Source: Methanoculleus frigidifontis (GTDB taxonomy: Archaea; Halobacteriota; Methanomicrobia; Methanomicrobiales; Methanoculleaceae). From it: 64,000 nt of DNA. Under the pieces are notes generated by a model. That model ran no database searches, had not been told where the DNA came from, and saw only the letters and a list, made by a program, of their open reading frames with translations. A program made the translations under genes and the position numbers. Location: NCBI RefSeq assembly GCF_030464345.1, contig NZ_VCYH01000003.1, forward strand, positions 124,001 through 188,000. The letters are read 5' to 3'. This document shows positions 24,892 through 33,013 of the stretch, piece after piece (within the stretch, counting starts at the first letter, position 1; each line of letters begins with the position of its first letter).

Positions 24892-26025
24892 TTACGGTGC
24901 CGGTTCGGAAGGTTCCTCCCGAACCGGTCCCACCGGCTTTTGATCTGGGACGCTCTCGGCAGACTGCCGTTCTGAGATCAGGAGCCTGACCTGATCCCAG
25001 ATGTCAAGCCGGAGGAGCAGAACCGCTGCGATGCCCATGATGGCGATCCCGTATATCCCCGTCCCGAACGAGGAGATCATATCGGCCGGGTAGGAGAGGT
25101 ACAGCCATGCAAGGGGCTCCATGGTGTCCGTAATCAGGTGGAGGAGTACTGCAATCCAGACGCTCCCCGTCTTCAGCACGGCGATGCTGTAGAAGACCCC
25201 CATGACGACGGCGAGCAGTATCATGACCGCATTGCCGAGGACGGGCTGGCCCGGGTAGTTCATGCCCATGAGAATCAGGCCGCTGTGCCAGAGCCCCCAG
25301 ACGACCCCGAGCAGCAGAACCCCTTTTCTCCCCCCAAGCACCGTGAAGAGGCGGTCCTGGAGATACACCCTCCACCCATACTCTTCGCCGAAGTAGAAGT
25401 ACCACCCGACACAAAAACCGATGAGGAGGTTGACGGCCAGGCCTGCCCAGAAAGCCTCCAGACTGTACTCGATGAAGGGATCTCCGAAACCGAAGGTATG
25501 GTTCAGATAATAGGCGGCGAAGAAGAGAACAGTGAACAGTCCGGGGATGATGGCATACCACTTAAGGTTCCTGCCAAACGACAGCCCCGCGGGGTAGAGT
25601 TCCTCGCGCGACCGCTTCACCAGGTTTATTCCTATGAGGATGAAGACGCTTGCGACTGAAACGATGATGGATAGGGTCGGCATGAACCGGTAGATCGGCA
25701 GGGTAACCAGCGTTGCCGGGATGATCGGGCCGATGGTCATCTCCCAGAGGAATACGGCGGCATTGACGGCAAATACTGCAAAAAATACCTTTGACGCCGG
25801 TGTGAGTGTACGATCCCGGAAGAAACAGGCGCAGAATATTGCGACCGCCGCAGGGATCAGCATCTGTACAAGGGTGCTGTACGGCGGTACCTTGCTGATG
25901 TCCCCGAAGGTGACGATCAGCCAGAGATCAAAGGCATACGTCAGAATAAATGTGATGCCGACGAATGCAAGGATTTCTTTGTGAATGCCGGACAGGTGGG
26001 GCATTTCAGAACCTGCGATATTCAT
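24892..26025 (-). CDS. CPBP family intramembrane metalloprotease
   Basis: The 377-residue protein has about ten hydrophobic segments. It carries the CPBP (Rce1/Abi) motifs in order: E214-E215 and R219 in FGEEYGWR, W243 and H247 in WGLWHS, and H296 with D300 in HLITD. These form the zinc/glutamate active site inside the membrane. Archaeal members have been linked to protein maturation or to bacteriocin-type immunity, but the substrate is unknown. The acidic/proline C-terminal tail is cytosolic. The 26026-26419 stretch upstream has no gene; an AT-rich TAATTAATAG near 26172 may be its promoter. Confidence 0.88.
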   Translation of the reverse strand: MNIAGSEMPHLSGIHKEILAFVGITFILTYAFDLWLIVTFGDISKVPPYSTLVQMLIPAAVAIFCACFFRDRTLTPASKVFFAVFAVNAAVFLWEMTIGPIIPATLVTLPIYRFMPTLSIIVSVASVFILIGINLVKRSREELYPAGLSFGRNLKWYAIIPGLFTVLFFAAYYLNHTFGFGDPFIEYSLEAFWAGLAVNLLIGFCVGWYFYFGEEYGWRVYLQDRLFTVLGGRKGVLLLGVVWGLWHSGLILMGMNYPGQPVLGNAVMILLAVVMGVFYSIAVLKTGSVWIAVLLHLITDTMEPLAWLYLSYPADMISSFGTGIYGIAIMGIAAVLLLRLDIWDQVRLLISERQSAESVPDQKPVGPVREEPSEPAP

Positions 26026-26419
26026 TGCAAACAGCTCCCCGCAAGGTCACCTCTCCTGAATGGAGTCGTTGTGGAGACACGCCCTCCCCTCTCTGGTCCA
26101 CTTCACCCGGATGCATGTACGGCAATTTTTCAGGATGGATGTACTCGTTAATGGCACATATGCAGAATTCATAATTAATAGTATCGATCAACCCGGGCGC
26201 ATGCCGGCGCTCGCACGGGATTTTGCGGGCACTTGATTCCCTCAATCGCCGAACTGCATCAGATCATCGAGAAATTTGGCTCTCTCTCCTTGCCGGGCAG
26301 CGACATGCACCCGCCAGGATCGTCCTCACGCCGGATCGACTACCCTTCGGTGGACGGGTACACATCGAAACCTGACCGCAAAAGAGATCCCTCCGAGAGA
26401 TGTGAACCAAAATAATGAA
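26026..26419. other. Intergenic stretch between CPBP gene and tRNA
   Basis: No supported gene. It holds the AT-rich block near 26165-26185, a possible promoter for the CPBP gene on the minus strand, and otherwise unremarkable sequence up to the tRNA 3' end. Confidence 0.4.
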
Positions 26420-26492
26420 AGCCCCAGCCGAGATTTGAACTCGGGGCCTGCTGATTACAAGTCAGCCGCTCTGCCAGCTAAGCCACTGGGGC
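26420..26492 (-). tRNA. tRNA-Thr (anticodon TGT)
   Basis: A full cloverleaf of 73 bases can be folded: acceptor stem GCCCCAG/CTGGGGC, D stem GCTT/GAGC, anticodon stem GCTGA/TCAGC with loop CTTGTAA, five-base variable region and T stem CCGAG/CTCGG with loop TTCAAAT. The anticodon TGT reads ACN threonine codons beginning with ACA. There is no intron and no encoded CCA. A T-rich block about 30 bases upstream (near 26520-26528 on the minus strand) may be its TATA element. Confidence 0.95.
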
Positions 26493-26541
26493 GCAGCATA
26501 TACATTGGCACTCCCGGATAAAAAGGATGGCGTTTGCATAC

Positions 26542-26814
26542 CTATCCCCCGCTGCTCCGTGCCGATACTCCCTCCCGGCTCCAGAGAACCCGGTCGCCGT
26601 AGCGGATCTCGCGGATCCGGTGGTAGGGGATGCAGGCCGTCCGGTCGCCCTCGGCGATCTCCAGGTAGTAGGCGTCGAGAGCGCTGATCGCCGGTCCTGC
26701 GACCGTCGAGACGTCGCCGGGCGCCCCGCGGTCGACGTAGGTCACGGCGACCCGGTCGAAGTCGCACGCGGGGTCGTGGTAGAGTCGGAGCAGCAGCCGG
26801 TGGCTCGTTCTCAT
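26542..26814 (-). CDS. UPF0248 (DUF504) family protein
   Basis: The 90-residue protein has the family layout: N-terminal LLRLYHDP, a central VTYVDRGAPGD strand-turn, and a C-terminal IPYHRIREIRYGDRVLW motif. UPF0248 proteins are small archaeal proteins of unknown function, sometimes found with RNA-processing genes. The ATG at 26814 was chosen because the upstream frame is shadow-like. The short serine/glycine tail is unusual but harmless. Confidence 0.85.
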   Translation of the reverse strand: MRTSHRLLLRLYHDPACDFDRVAVTYVDRGAPGDVSTVAGPAISALDAYYLEIAEGDRTACIPYHRIREIRYGDRVLWSREGVSARSSGG

Positions 26815-26972
26815 GGTGCGCTCACCAAAGGAGGCATATGCCCCCGCTTCAGGTAAAAACCCTGCCCCTCGCCGGCCGGGGCGGAGCCATCCACCCGGCG
26901 GGGCATGCAAACCCGGGCAGGATCATCCTTAAGTGGGAGGCATGCCACGTAGCGCACCATCGGAAGTTGCCT

Positions 26973-27770
26973 ATGTCGCGACGAAGCCCTGCGGCCGGGT
27001 CATGCGATGACGAATTCGTCATCTCCGTGATCATCCCCGCCCGGAACGAAGCGGAGACCATCGGCACCTGCCTGCGGTCGCTGACAGATCAGCGAATGGC
27101 GCGTGATCTGTACGAGATCATCGTCGTGGACGGCGACTCGTCGGACGGCACCTGCTCCGTCGCCGGGCAGTACGCCGACAGCATCGTTGCGCAGAAGCGG
27201 CAGGGGATCGGCGGTGCCCGGCGGGACGGTGCCGACGCCGCTTCCGGCAGCGTTCTTGTCTTCACCGACGCCGACACCTGTCATGCCCCGACCTGGCTGC
27301 CGGCGATCGCCGAGAACCTGCTCGCGGGCCGCTACGACGCCAGCACCGGCCCCATCCGCTTCTGCGACCGGACGATCCGCTCCGACATCCTCCAGATCTG
27401 GCGAAAACAGTACCACCTCTTCCACATCTTCAACTACTACCGGCTGATCGGATCGAACATCGCCGTCACCCGCGCTGCCTACGACCGGATCCAGGGACAT
27501 CGGGACATCTCGCTCCTGGAGGACTACGATCTGTCGGTGCGGATCTTCCGCGAGGGCTCGATCCTCTGCCGTTACGACCCGCGGCAGATCGTCTACACCT
27601 CGAGCCGGCGCGTCTGCAATCTCTTCAGCTACATGCTCATCTACCTCTACGGGCAGTACCACTACCACGTCACCCGGGACTACTCCCGGCTGCTCCGGTA
27701 CCCCAGGTTCGACGAGATGGATCTTCTGGTCATGCTGGAGCATCTCGCCGAGAAGCCGGAAGAGAAATAA
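26973..27770 (+). CDS. Family 2 glycosyltransferase
   Basis: The 265-residue protein has a GT-A fold: ISVIIPARNEAETI near the N-terminus, VVDGDSSDGT, and a DxD-type metal site FTDADT near 100. An LLEDYDLSVRI motif near 190 serves as the ED-Y acceptor region. A hydrophobic stretch near 225 suggests a membrane-associated inverting glycosyltransferase acting on lipid-linked or surface glycans. The acceptor is unknown. ATG at 26973 is the first good start; a GTG at 26949 is possible. It lies 41 bases upstream of mmp10, perhaps cotranscribed. Confidence 0.88.
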   Translation: MSRRSPAAGSCDDEFVISVIIPARNEAETIGTCLRSLTDQRMARDLYEIIVVDGDSSDGTCSVAGQYADSIVAQKRQGIGGARRDGADAASGSVLVFTDADTCHAPTWLPAIAENLLAGRYDASTGPIRFCDRTIRSDILQIWRKQYHLFHIFNYYRLIGSNIAVTRAAYDRIQGHRDISLLEDYDLSVRIFREGSILCRYDPRQIVYTSSRRVCNLFSYMLIYLYGQYHYHVTRDYSRLLRYPRFDEMDLLVMLEHLAEKPEEK

Positions 27771-27811
27771 CGACCGACTGAGACCCTGAAAACCGCTATC
27801 ACAAAGTCATT

Positions 27812-29068
27812 ATGCGAGTGGCGACAGAGTATACGCAACGTATGTCTCATCTCACCGTTGATATCGGCGGCCGCCCCGGGCTCGACTGCAGGGGCTTCTG
27901 CGAGTACTGTTACTTCAAGCACGTCTCCGGTACGCAGGCGTTCGGGTGCCGCTACTGCCTCCCGTTCTCTGTCGGATGCGACTACTGCACCCGGGGCGTC
28001 CGGGAAGGCTACCAGGGCTTCAAAGACCTCCGGACGGTTGCGGATGAGACACTGGCCAACATCAGCGTCAGCAGCGACGACATCACCCGTGTCACCATCA
28101 GCGGCGGCGGCGACCCGAGCTGCTACCCGGCGTTTGCCGACCTCGTCGACCTGCTCTCCTCCCTGGAGGCGCCGCTCCACATCGGCTACACCAGCGGGAA
28201 GGGCTTCGACGACCCGGCCATCGCCGATCATCTCATCGACTGCGGCCTTGCCGAGGTCTCCTACACCGTCTTCGCATCAGACCCTGCGCTCCGGAAACGC
28301 TGGATGCACGACCCGACGCCGGAGGCATCGCTTCGGGTGCTGGAGCGGCTCGCCGAGGAGATCGACGTCTACGCCGCAGCCGTGATCCTCCCGGGCGTGA
28401 ACGACGGTGCGGTGCTCGAAGAGACCTGCGAATGGCTGGATGAGCGGGGCGTGCGCGGCCTCATCCTGATGCGGTTTGCAAATACGCTTGAGCAGGGGCT
28501 GATCCTCGGCAACGCTCCGATCATCAAGGGGCAGGGTGTCCAGACCGTGAAGGAGTTTGCGGGGACGGTCACGGCCATGAACGAACGCTTCTCCATGAAG
28601 GTCAGCGGCACGCCCCTCGGCGACCCCGATATCGGCTCTCCGTTCGCCATCCTGCACGAACCCGATCTCTTAAAGAAACTCCCCCGCGTCAGGAAGCGTG
28701 CGTCGGTTATCACCGGGAGCGTTGCTGCACCGTTCATCCAGCGGGTCCTGCAGATCCGGGGGTATCAGTCCCGGGTTGTCAAGGTAAAGAAGGATATCGC
28801 CTGCCTGATCACCCTCGACGATCTCCGGGAGATCGACCCGGCAAAGCTCGAGGAGGTCGTCATCATCCCGGGCAGGGCGTTTGTGCACGACGGGGAGGCG
28901 CAGAAGGTCCTCTCCGCAGACGGTGTCTACCGGGAGGTCGTCCGGGGGCCTGAGACCCTGACCGCGGACGCCGAGACCAGCATGGGCATGACGAAGAGCG
29001 CGGTGCTGCAGATGGAGCTCGACGGGTTCGCCGCCCTGATCAACACCATCAACCTCCACGGGAAGTAG
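27812..29068 (+). CDS. mmp10: Methyl-coenzyme M reductase arginine methylase Mmp10
   Basis: The 418-residue protein is the methanogenesis marker 10 family, a cobalamin-dependent radical-SAM enzyme that C-methylates an active-site arginine of McrA. The radical-SAM cluster motif CX3CX2C is at C26, C30 and C33, directly after VDIGGRPGLD. Further cysteines at 46, 49, 56 and 59 (CRYC, CDYC) match the family's extra metal region. The TIM-barrel motif SGGGDPS is near residue 94. Length is normal. An ATG at 27842 is an alternative start that would leave MSHLTVDIGG at the N-terminus. This gene is the firmest evidence that the organism is a methanogen. Confidence 0.95.
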   Translation: MRVATEYTQRMSHLTVDIGGRPGLDCRGFCEYCYFKHVSGTQAFGCRYCLPFSVGCDYCTRGVREGYQGFKDLRTVADETLANISVSSDDITRVTISGGGDPSCYPAFADLVDLLSSLEAPLHIGYTSGKGFDDPAIADHLIDCGLAEVSYTVFASDPALRKRWMHDPTPEASLRVLERLAEEIDVYAAAVILPGVNDGAVLEETCEWLDERGVRGLILMRFANTLEQGLILGNAPIIKGQGVQTVKEFAGTVTAMNERFSMKVSGTPLGDPDIGSPFAILHEPDLLKKLPRVRKRASVITGSVAAPFIQRVLQIRGYQSRVVKVKKDIACLITLDDLREIDPAKLEEVVIIPGRAFVHDGEAQKVLSADGVYREVVRGPETLTADAETSMGMTKSAVLQMELDGFAALINTINLHGK

Positions 29069-31310
29069 GGTCTGCCGAACGCTTCGGCAGCGTGAACCGG
29101 AACGCCGCACCTTCCTCCGGCCGGCCGCACAGCCGGTCATCAGCCCGGATGCTGCCGCCGTAGCGCTCCACGAGAACGCGGGTAATATAGAGGCCGAGCC
29201 CTTTTCCGCTCCTCCCCCGGCCACCCGTCCGGAAACGGTTGAATACCCCGGGCTTCACGGTGTCCGCGATGCCGGGACCGGTGTCCTCGACCGTCACCTG
29301 CACCCTGTCGTCCCGGTCATCGACCCGGATCGCGATCACGACGTCCGTACCGCCGTACTTGCGGCTGTTGCCGATGAGGTTGATAAAGACCTCCGGCAGC
29401 AGGTCGTCCGCGAGGACTGTCGCGTCCGCCCCGGCATAGCGGATGGTCGCGTCGGGGAAGAGGCGGATCACCTCGCGGATGACGGTGTCGAGATCGACCG
29501 GGCTTAAGGGCGGATTTGCTTCCTGCAGCCGCCGGATCGTCGAGACGTTCCCGATGATCTCCGTGCTCTGCCGGATCCCGGCAAGCAGTTTTCGGGCGTA
29601 CTGTTTCTCCTCGCCGGTGAGTATCTCCTCCAGCAGCGATGCGTAGAGCAGCGACGACGTATTGGCGTTGTTGATGTCGTGAGCCATCACGTCGAGGTAG
29701 AAGTTCGCCTGCTCGTTCGCCGCTTCGAGCTGCCGCTGCAGCATGAGACGGTCGAGCGCTCTGCCGGTTTCCTGCCCGATGGCGATGAGCAGGCTCTTCT
29801 CTTCGTCCGTAAAGCGGTGCCGCCGTGTGCTGATCAGCGTCATGACGCCGATCATGGTTCCGTCCGAAGCGAGGGGAAGGCCGGCGCACGACCCGGACTC
29901 CGTTCCCCCCTCCTCCGCCAGGCACGGGAGAGGAACGTCTTCCTCGAAGACGGGTGTCCCGGTCTTTGCCACCCGGTCGCAGGGGAGCGGCCCGGTCCAG
30001 TCCTGCATATCGGCGGCGATGCCCCGGTGGCAGGCGGGTACTGCCCGCCCTTCGGCGTCGATGAGGGCGATCCCGGCGCCCTCGAAGCTGAGCAGTTCCA
30101 TAGCCTGGTCCAGGGTCTTCTCCATCAGTTCCCCGGCGGCGCCCGACCTGCTCGCGGTGCCGATGATCCGGTTGATGATGGAGAGCTGCCGGTTCCGGTC
30201 CTGTATCTTTCTCTCCGCATCTCTTCGTTCGGTGATATCGTGGACGATCGAGTGGAGGAGCGGCCTGCCGCCGACGGTGATCGCGCCCGAGTAGACCTCG
30301 ACGTCCCTGACTTCGCCCGTAGCAAGGCGGTGCTGGAAGAGAAAGAGGTTCCGCGTCTCCGCCCGTGCCCGCTCCATCTCCGCAAAGACTTCGTCGCGAT
30401 CGAGCGTGTTGATCTCGGCGATCTGAAGGCCGGTCAGCGTGCTGTGCGGATAGCCGTAGTACTTGGATGCGGCAGCGTTTGCATCCACGATCTCGCCGCT
30501 CTCCGGGTCGATGAGGAGCATGGGGGCCAGGCTTTCGGTGAAGATGCTCCGATAGCGCTCTTCGCTCTCCCGCAGCGTCTCCTCCGCACGTATCCGTTCC
30601 GTCACCCGGCCGAGCCGTTCGGTGACGGCGTCGATGAGCAGCCGCTCTTCCGCAAGGAACGCTCCTTCGCCCGCGTCGGGGTGCTCGCTGCGATACCAGA
30701 CGTCGAGCCTCCCTGCAGGTTTTCCGTACACCACGATTGGGCTTTCCAGCCGCCACGGTGTCTCGGTGCAGGCTCCTGTTTGAAATTCCCGGCCGTGCAC
30801 GGTGATCCGGGCGCAGGCGTCGTCCGCGTATTGCATGGCGGCCGGGATCAGCCCGGTCACCCCCCGGTAGATCTCGTCGAGCCCGATCCCGGGCGCCTCG
30901 ATGAGACGGCCGAGAGCGTAGAGGCACCGGAGCTCCTTCTCGCGCTCGGTGAGAACCGCTGCCGCCCTCCGCCGGGAAGCAGCGCAGCGGATCACGCGGG
31001 CGATGAGATCGGGGGTCAGCCGCTGCCTGATGAGATAGTCGTCTGCTCCGGCTTGCCGTGCCCGGTGCTCGTCGGCCGGATCGGCGAGGAGGATGATGGG
31101 CGTGTCGCCTGCCGCCTCTGTTATCTGTGCGAGTGCCCCGGCGAGTCCCGCGTCCAGCAGCACCACATCGCAGGGAGCATCGCTTAGAGTTTTTGCGGCG
31201 TCTTCCGGCCGGCTGCGGCGGACGACGTCGCACTCGCCGCTGCTCTCGCTGATCATTTTTGCATCGTCGTTGCTGCCCCCGATAAGGAGAACTCTCCCGT
31301 GCGTCTGCAT
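29049..31310 (-). CDS. Hybrid sensor histidine kinase (receiver-PAS-GAF-kinase)
   Basis: The 753-residue protein begins with a receiver-like domain (about 4-112, VVLLDAGL around Asp53) that lacks some typical acidic residues. A GAF-like region (about 120-245), a PAS domain (about 250-365) and a second GAF (about 375-525) follow. The kinase core has the phosphoacceptor His544 in MAHDINN and an ATPase domain (about 635-745) with INLIGNSRKYGG, EDTGPGI and GKGLGLYI boxes. It has no membrane helix, so it is cytosolic. The ATG at 31310 is preferred because the upstream extension is basic and shadow-like. It overlaps the convergent mmp10 3' end by 20 bases. Confidence 0.9.
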   Translation of the reverse strand: MQTHGRVLLIGGSNDDAKMISESSGECDVVRRSRPEDAAKTLSDAPCDVVLLDAGLAGALAQITEAAGDTPIILLADPADEHRARQAGADDYLIRQRLTPDLIARVIRCAASRRRAAAVLTEREKELRCLYALGRLIEAPGIGLDEIYRGVTGLIPAAMQYADDACARITVHGREFQTGACTETPWRLESPIVVYGKPAGRLDVWYRSEHPDAGEGAFLAEERLLIDAVTERLGRVTERIRAEETLRESEERYRSIFTESLAPMLLIDPESGEIVDANAAASKYYGYPHSTLTGLQIAEINTLDRDEVFAEMERARAETRNLFLFQHRLATGEVRDVEVYSGAITVGGRPLLHSIVHDITERRDAERKIQDRNRQLSIINRIIGTASRSGAAGELMEKTLDQAMELLSFEGAGIALIDAEGRAVPACHRGIAADMQDWTGPLPCDRVAKTGTPVFEEDVPLPCLAEEGGTESGSCAGLPLASDGTMIGVMTLISTRRHRFTDEEKSLLIAIGQETGRALDRLMLQRQLEAANEQANFYLDVMAHDINNANTSSLLYASLLEEILTGEEKQYARKLLAGIRQSTEIIGNVSTIRRLQEANPPLSPVDLDTVIREVIRLFPDATIRYAGADATVLADDLLPEVFINLIGNSRKYGGTDVVIAIRVDDRDDRVQVTVEDTGPGIADTVKPGVFNRFRTGGRGRSGKGLGLYITRVLVERYGGSIRADDRLCGRPEEGAAFRFTLPKRSADPTSRGG

Positions 31311-31395
31311 ATGTCGGATACGCCCCTGCTGTGGCTGTCCGATCCCCCTGTAACGGTGACGACGGTAATAAAAGATTCGCCGGAGCCCCGGCGGT

Positions 31396-31962
31396 TCAGG
31401 CGACGAGCCCATTCTGGTGCAGGAAGCGGGTCACCACCCACTCGCTGCGCACTTCCGGGTGGAAGATCACGCCGTAGAGGGGGCGGGCCCGGTGCCGGAC
31501 GGCCTGGATGCAGCGGTCCGAGTGGGCGAGAACCGTGAACGGTTCCGGCGGTTTCACTGAAAAGGTGTGCAGCTCGTATGCCGTAAAATCGTCCCGGCCG
31601 TCGAAGAGCGGATCCGCGGCGGTGACCCGGATATCGGTCATGCCGATCTCGCCGCAGGCCTCGATGCTGCCGCCAAAGATCAGCGTCAGTACCTGCATCC
31701 CGGCGCAGATGCCGAGCACGGGTTTTTCGAAGCCTTCCAGCCACGCAAATTCACCGATACGGTCCGCGAAGAGGTTGTCCCGGAGGGCGGTGCCGCAGAG
31801 GATGACGCCGTCAGCCTGCCTGAGAATATCCTCGTCGATGTCGGTGAAGTGCCTGATGCAGCAGTCCGCGCCCGCCTCGCGGACGATATGCACGATCGGC
31901 ATGACGAACTCGTCGAGGCCGAGCGAGTTCTCCCGGTAACCGAGGTCGACGATCAGGATCAT
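31396..31962 (-). CDS. Class I glutamine amidotransferase paired with Dph6
   Basis: The 188-residue protein has Cys86 in GICAGMQ and His168-Pro-Glu170 in IFHPE, a complete glutaminase triad. Its ATG overlaps the stop of the ATP-pyrophosphatase gene by four bases (ATGA). The close pairing with an ammonia-dependent ATP-PPase suggests it delivers ammonia from glutamine to that enzyme, as the two halves of archaeal GMP synthetase do. That is inference from neighbourhood. Confidence 0.88.
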   Translation of the reverse strand: MILIVDLGYRENSLGLDEFVMPIVHIVREAGADCCIRHFTDIDEDILRQADGVILCGTALRDNLFADRIGEFAWLEGFEKPVLGICAGMQVLTLIFGGSIEACGEIGMTDIRVTAADPLFDGRDDFTAYELHTFSVKPPEPFTVLAHSDRCIQAVRHRARPLYGVIFHPEVRSEWVVTRFLHQNGLVA

Positions 31963-32639
31963 TTCGCCACCAGCCGTGCCTGCCGGATGGTGTACCGGCC
32001 GTTATGGTTCCGGTAGGTCACGGAGGCTTCGTCGACCACGATCCGTTGTGTAAAGAAGGGCGCATCGGTGACGAACGTCTCAAGCTCCCCGCCTTCGCCG
32101 GTCAGCGAGATCCGGTAGCGATCGGCCAGCCTGCGGAGCTCGGCCAGGGTATCGGCGTCGATCTCGCGGCCGAGCCAGGTCTCGTCGAAGGGTTCCGCAA
32201 AGACGCCGGCGATCAGGACGCGAAAGCCTGCAGCGAGCAGCGCCTCCATATAGGCCGCCTGGTCGGTGTGCCAGAGGGGGTTGAAGCACCAGAGGCCGAG
32301 ACCCGCGCAGATCCGCTGGACGCGGGTCGCCTGGTAGACCGAGAGGATCGCACCGGTGACGACGCCCTCGATCCCGTGCTCGTCCCGGGCGAGGGCGATC
32401 GCCCGCTGCAGGTCGTCAAGTTCCCGCTCCTCTTCCCCGGCCGTCTCCACCTCGACGAGCGGGAGGCCTGCTGCCTCTGCCTGGAGCGCCGCAAGATGGA
32501 TATTCGGCGTGTGGAACATATAGCTCTCGTCGTTCCGCGAGACAACGGTGATCAGGCAGACGACCTCTTCCTTCTCCATCGCCCGGTAACAGGCGAAGAG
32601 GGAGTCTTTCCCTCCTGAAAGCAGCACCCCGAGTTTCAT
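31959..32639 (-). CDS. dph6: Diphthine-ammonia ligase-like ATP pyrophosphatase (Dph6)
   Basis: The 226-residue protein opens with the PP-loop SGGKDS at 8-13 and contains the family's HTPNIHL, TGAILSVYQATRV and CFNPLWHTDQ motifs and a C-terminal GEGGELETFVTDAP motif. This is the Dph6/MJ0570 family, which converts diphthine to diphthamide on elongation factor 2 using ATP and ammonia. It is an upstream partner of an overlapping glutaminase gene. The upstream 32640-32918 holds no gene except a promoter for the divergent kinase. Confidence 0.93.
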   Translation of the reverse strand: MKLGVLLSGGKDSLFACYRAMEKEEVVCLITVVSRNDESYMFHTPNIHLAALQAEAAGLPLVEVETAGEEERELDDLQRAIALARDEHGIEGVVTGAILSVYQATRVQRICAGLGLWCFNPLWHTDQAAYMEALLAAGFRVLIAGVFAEPFDETWLGREIDADTLAELRRLADRYRISLTGEGGELETFVTDAPFFTQRIVVDEASVTYRNHNGRYTIRQARLVAK

Positions 32640-32804
32640 TTCAGTCCAGTATGTTGGTGTCGGAGAGGCATAACACCCGCGCCTCCCCTGCCCCGCCGGA
32701 GTCGATTGTGCTCCGGCAGAGCTGGTATCCGCATCAGGAAGAATCTGGCATTTATGAATGTTTTTCTCTTGAAATACTGTTTAACGGCGACAACAAAAAT
32801 CGAT

Positions 32805-32814
32805 TGTTTTATAG
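32805..32814 (+). promoter_or_regulatory. TATA-like element before the Cache kinase
   Basis: A TGTTTTATAG block in an AT-rich stretch lies about 105 bases before the ATG at 32919. It is the best promoter candidate for the kinase gene; the 5' leader would be about 75 bases. Confidence 0.35.
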
Positions 32815-33013
32815 CTCCAAACGTGCAAAAAAGGGATGTTCACAGTTCCGGTGAATGTTCATCGCTCCGCTTACGCTTCCCCTGCGTCCCGGAGAACTGC
32901 ACGATCGGTGAAACGCGTATGGTCAGGCGTACTCTCTCTCCCGGCACGACGGGATCCAACGGATACGCCGGTCGCTCCCGGCCAACACGCACTATGTTCT
33001 GGTCTTTGTTGCG

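Noticed and set aside
26233-26415. A 60-codon frame before the tRNA
   Set aside because: Random-looking composition and no start context.
26420-26492. tRNA as an integration site
   Set aside because: No integrase and no repeat of the tRNA 3' end was found in the adjacent sequence.
29317-31233. Long open frames in other registers across the hybrid kinase
   Set aside because: They are Arg-rich shadows of the real gene, which has full kinase motifs.
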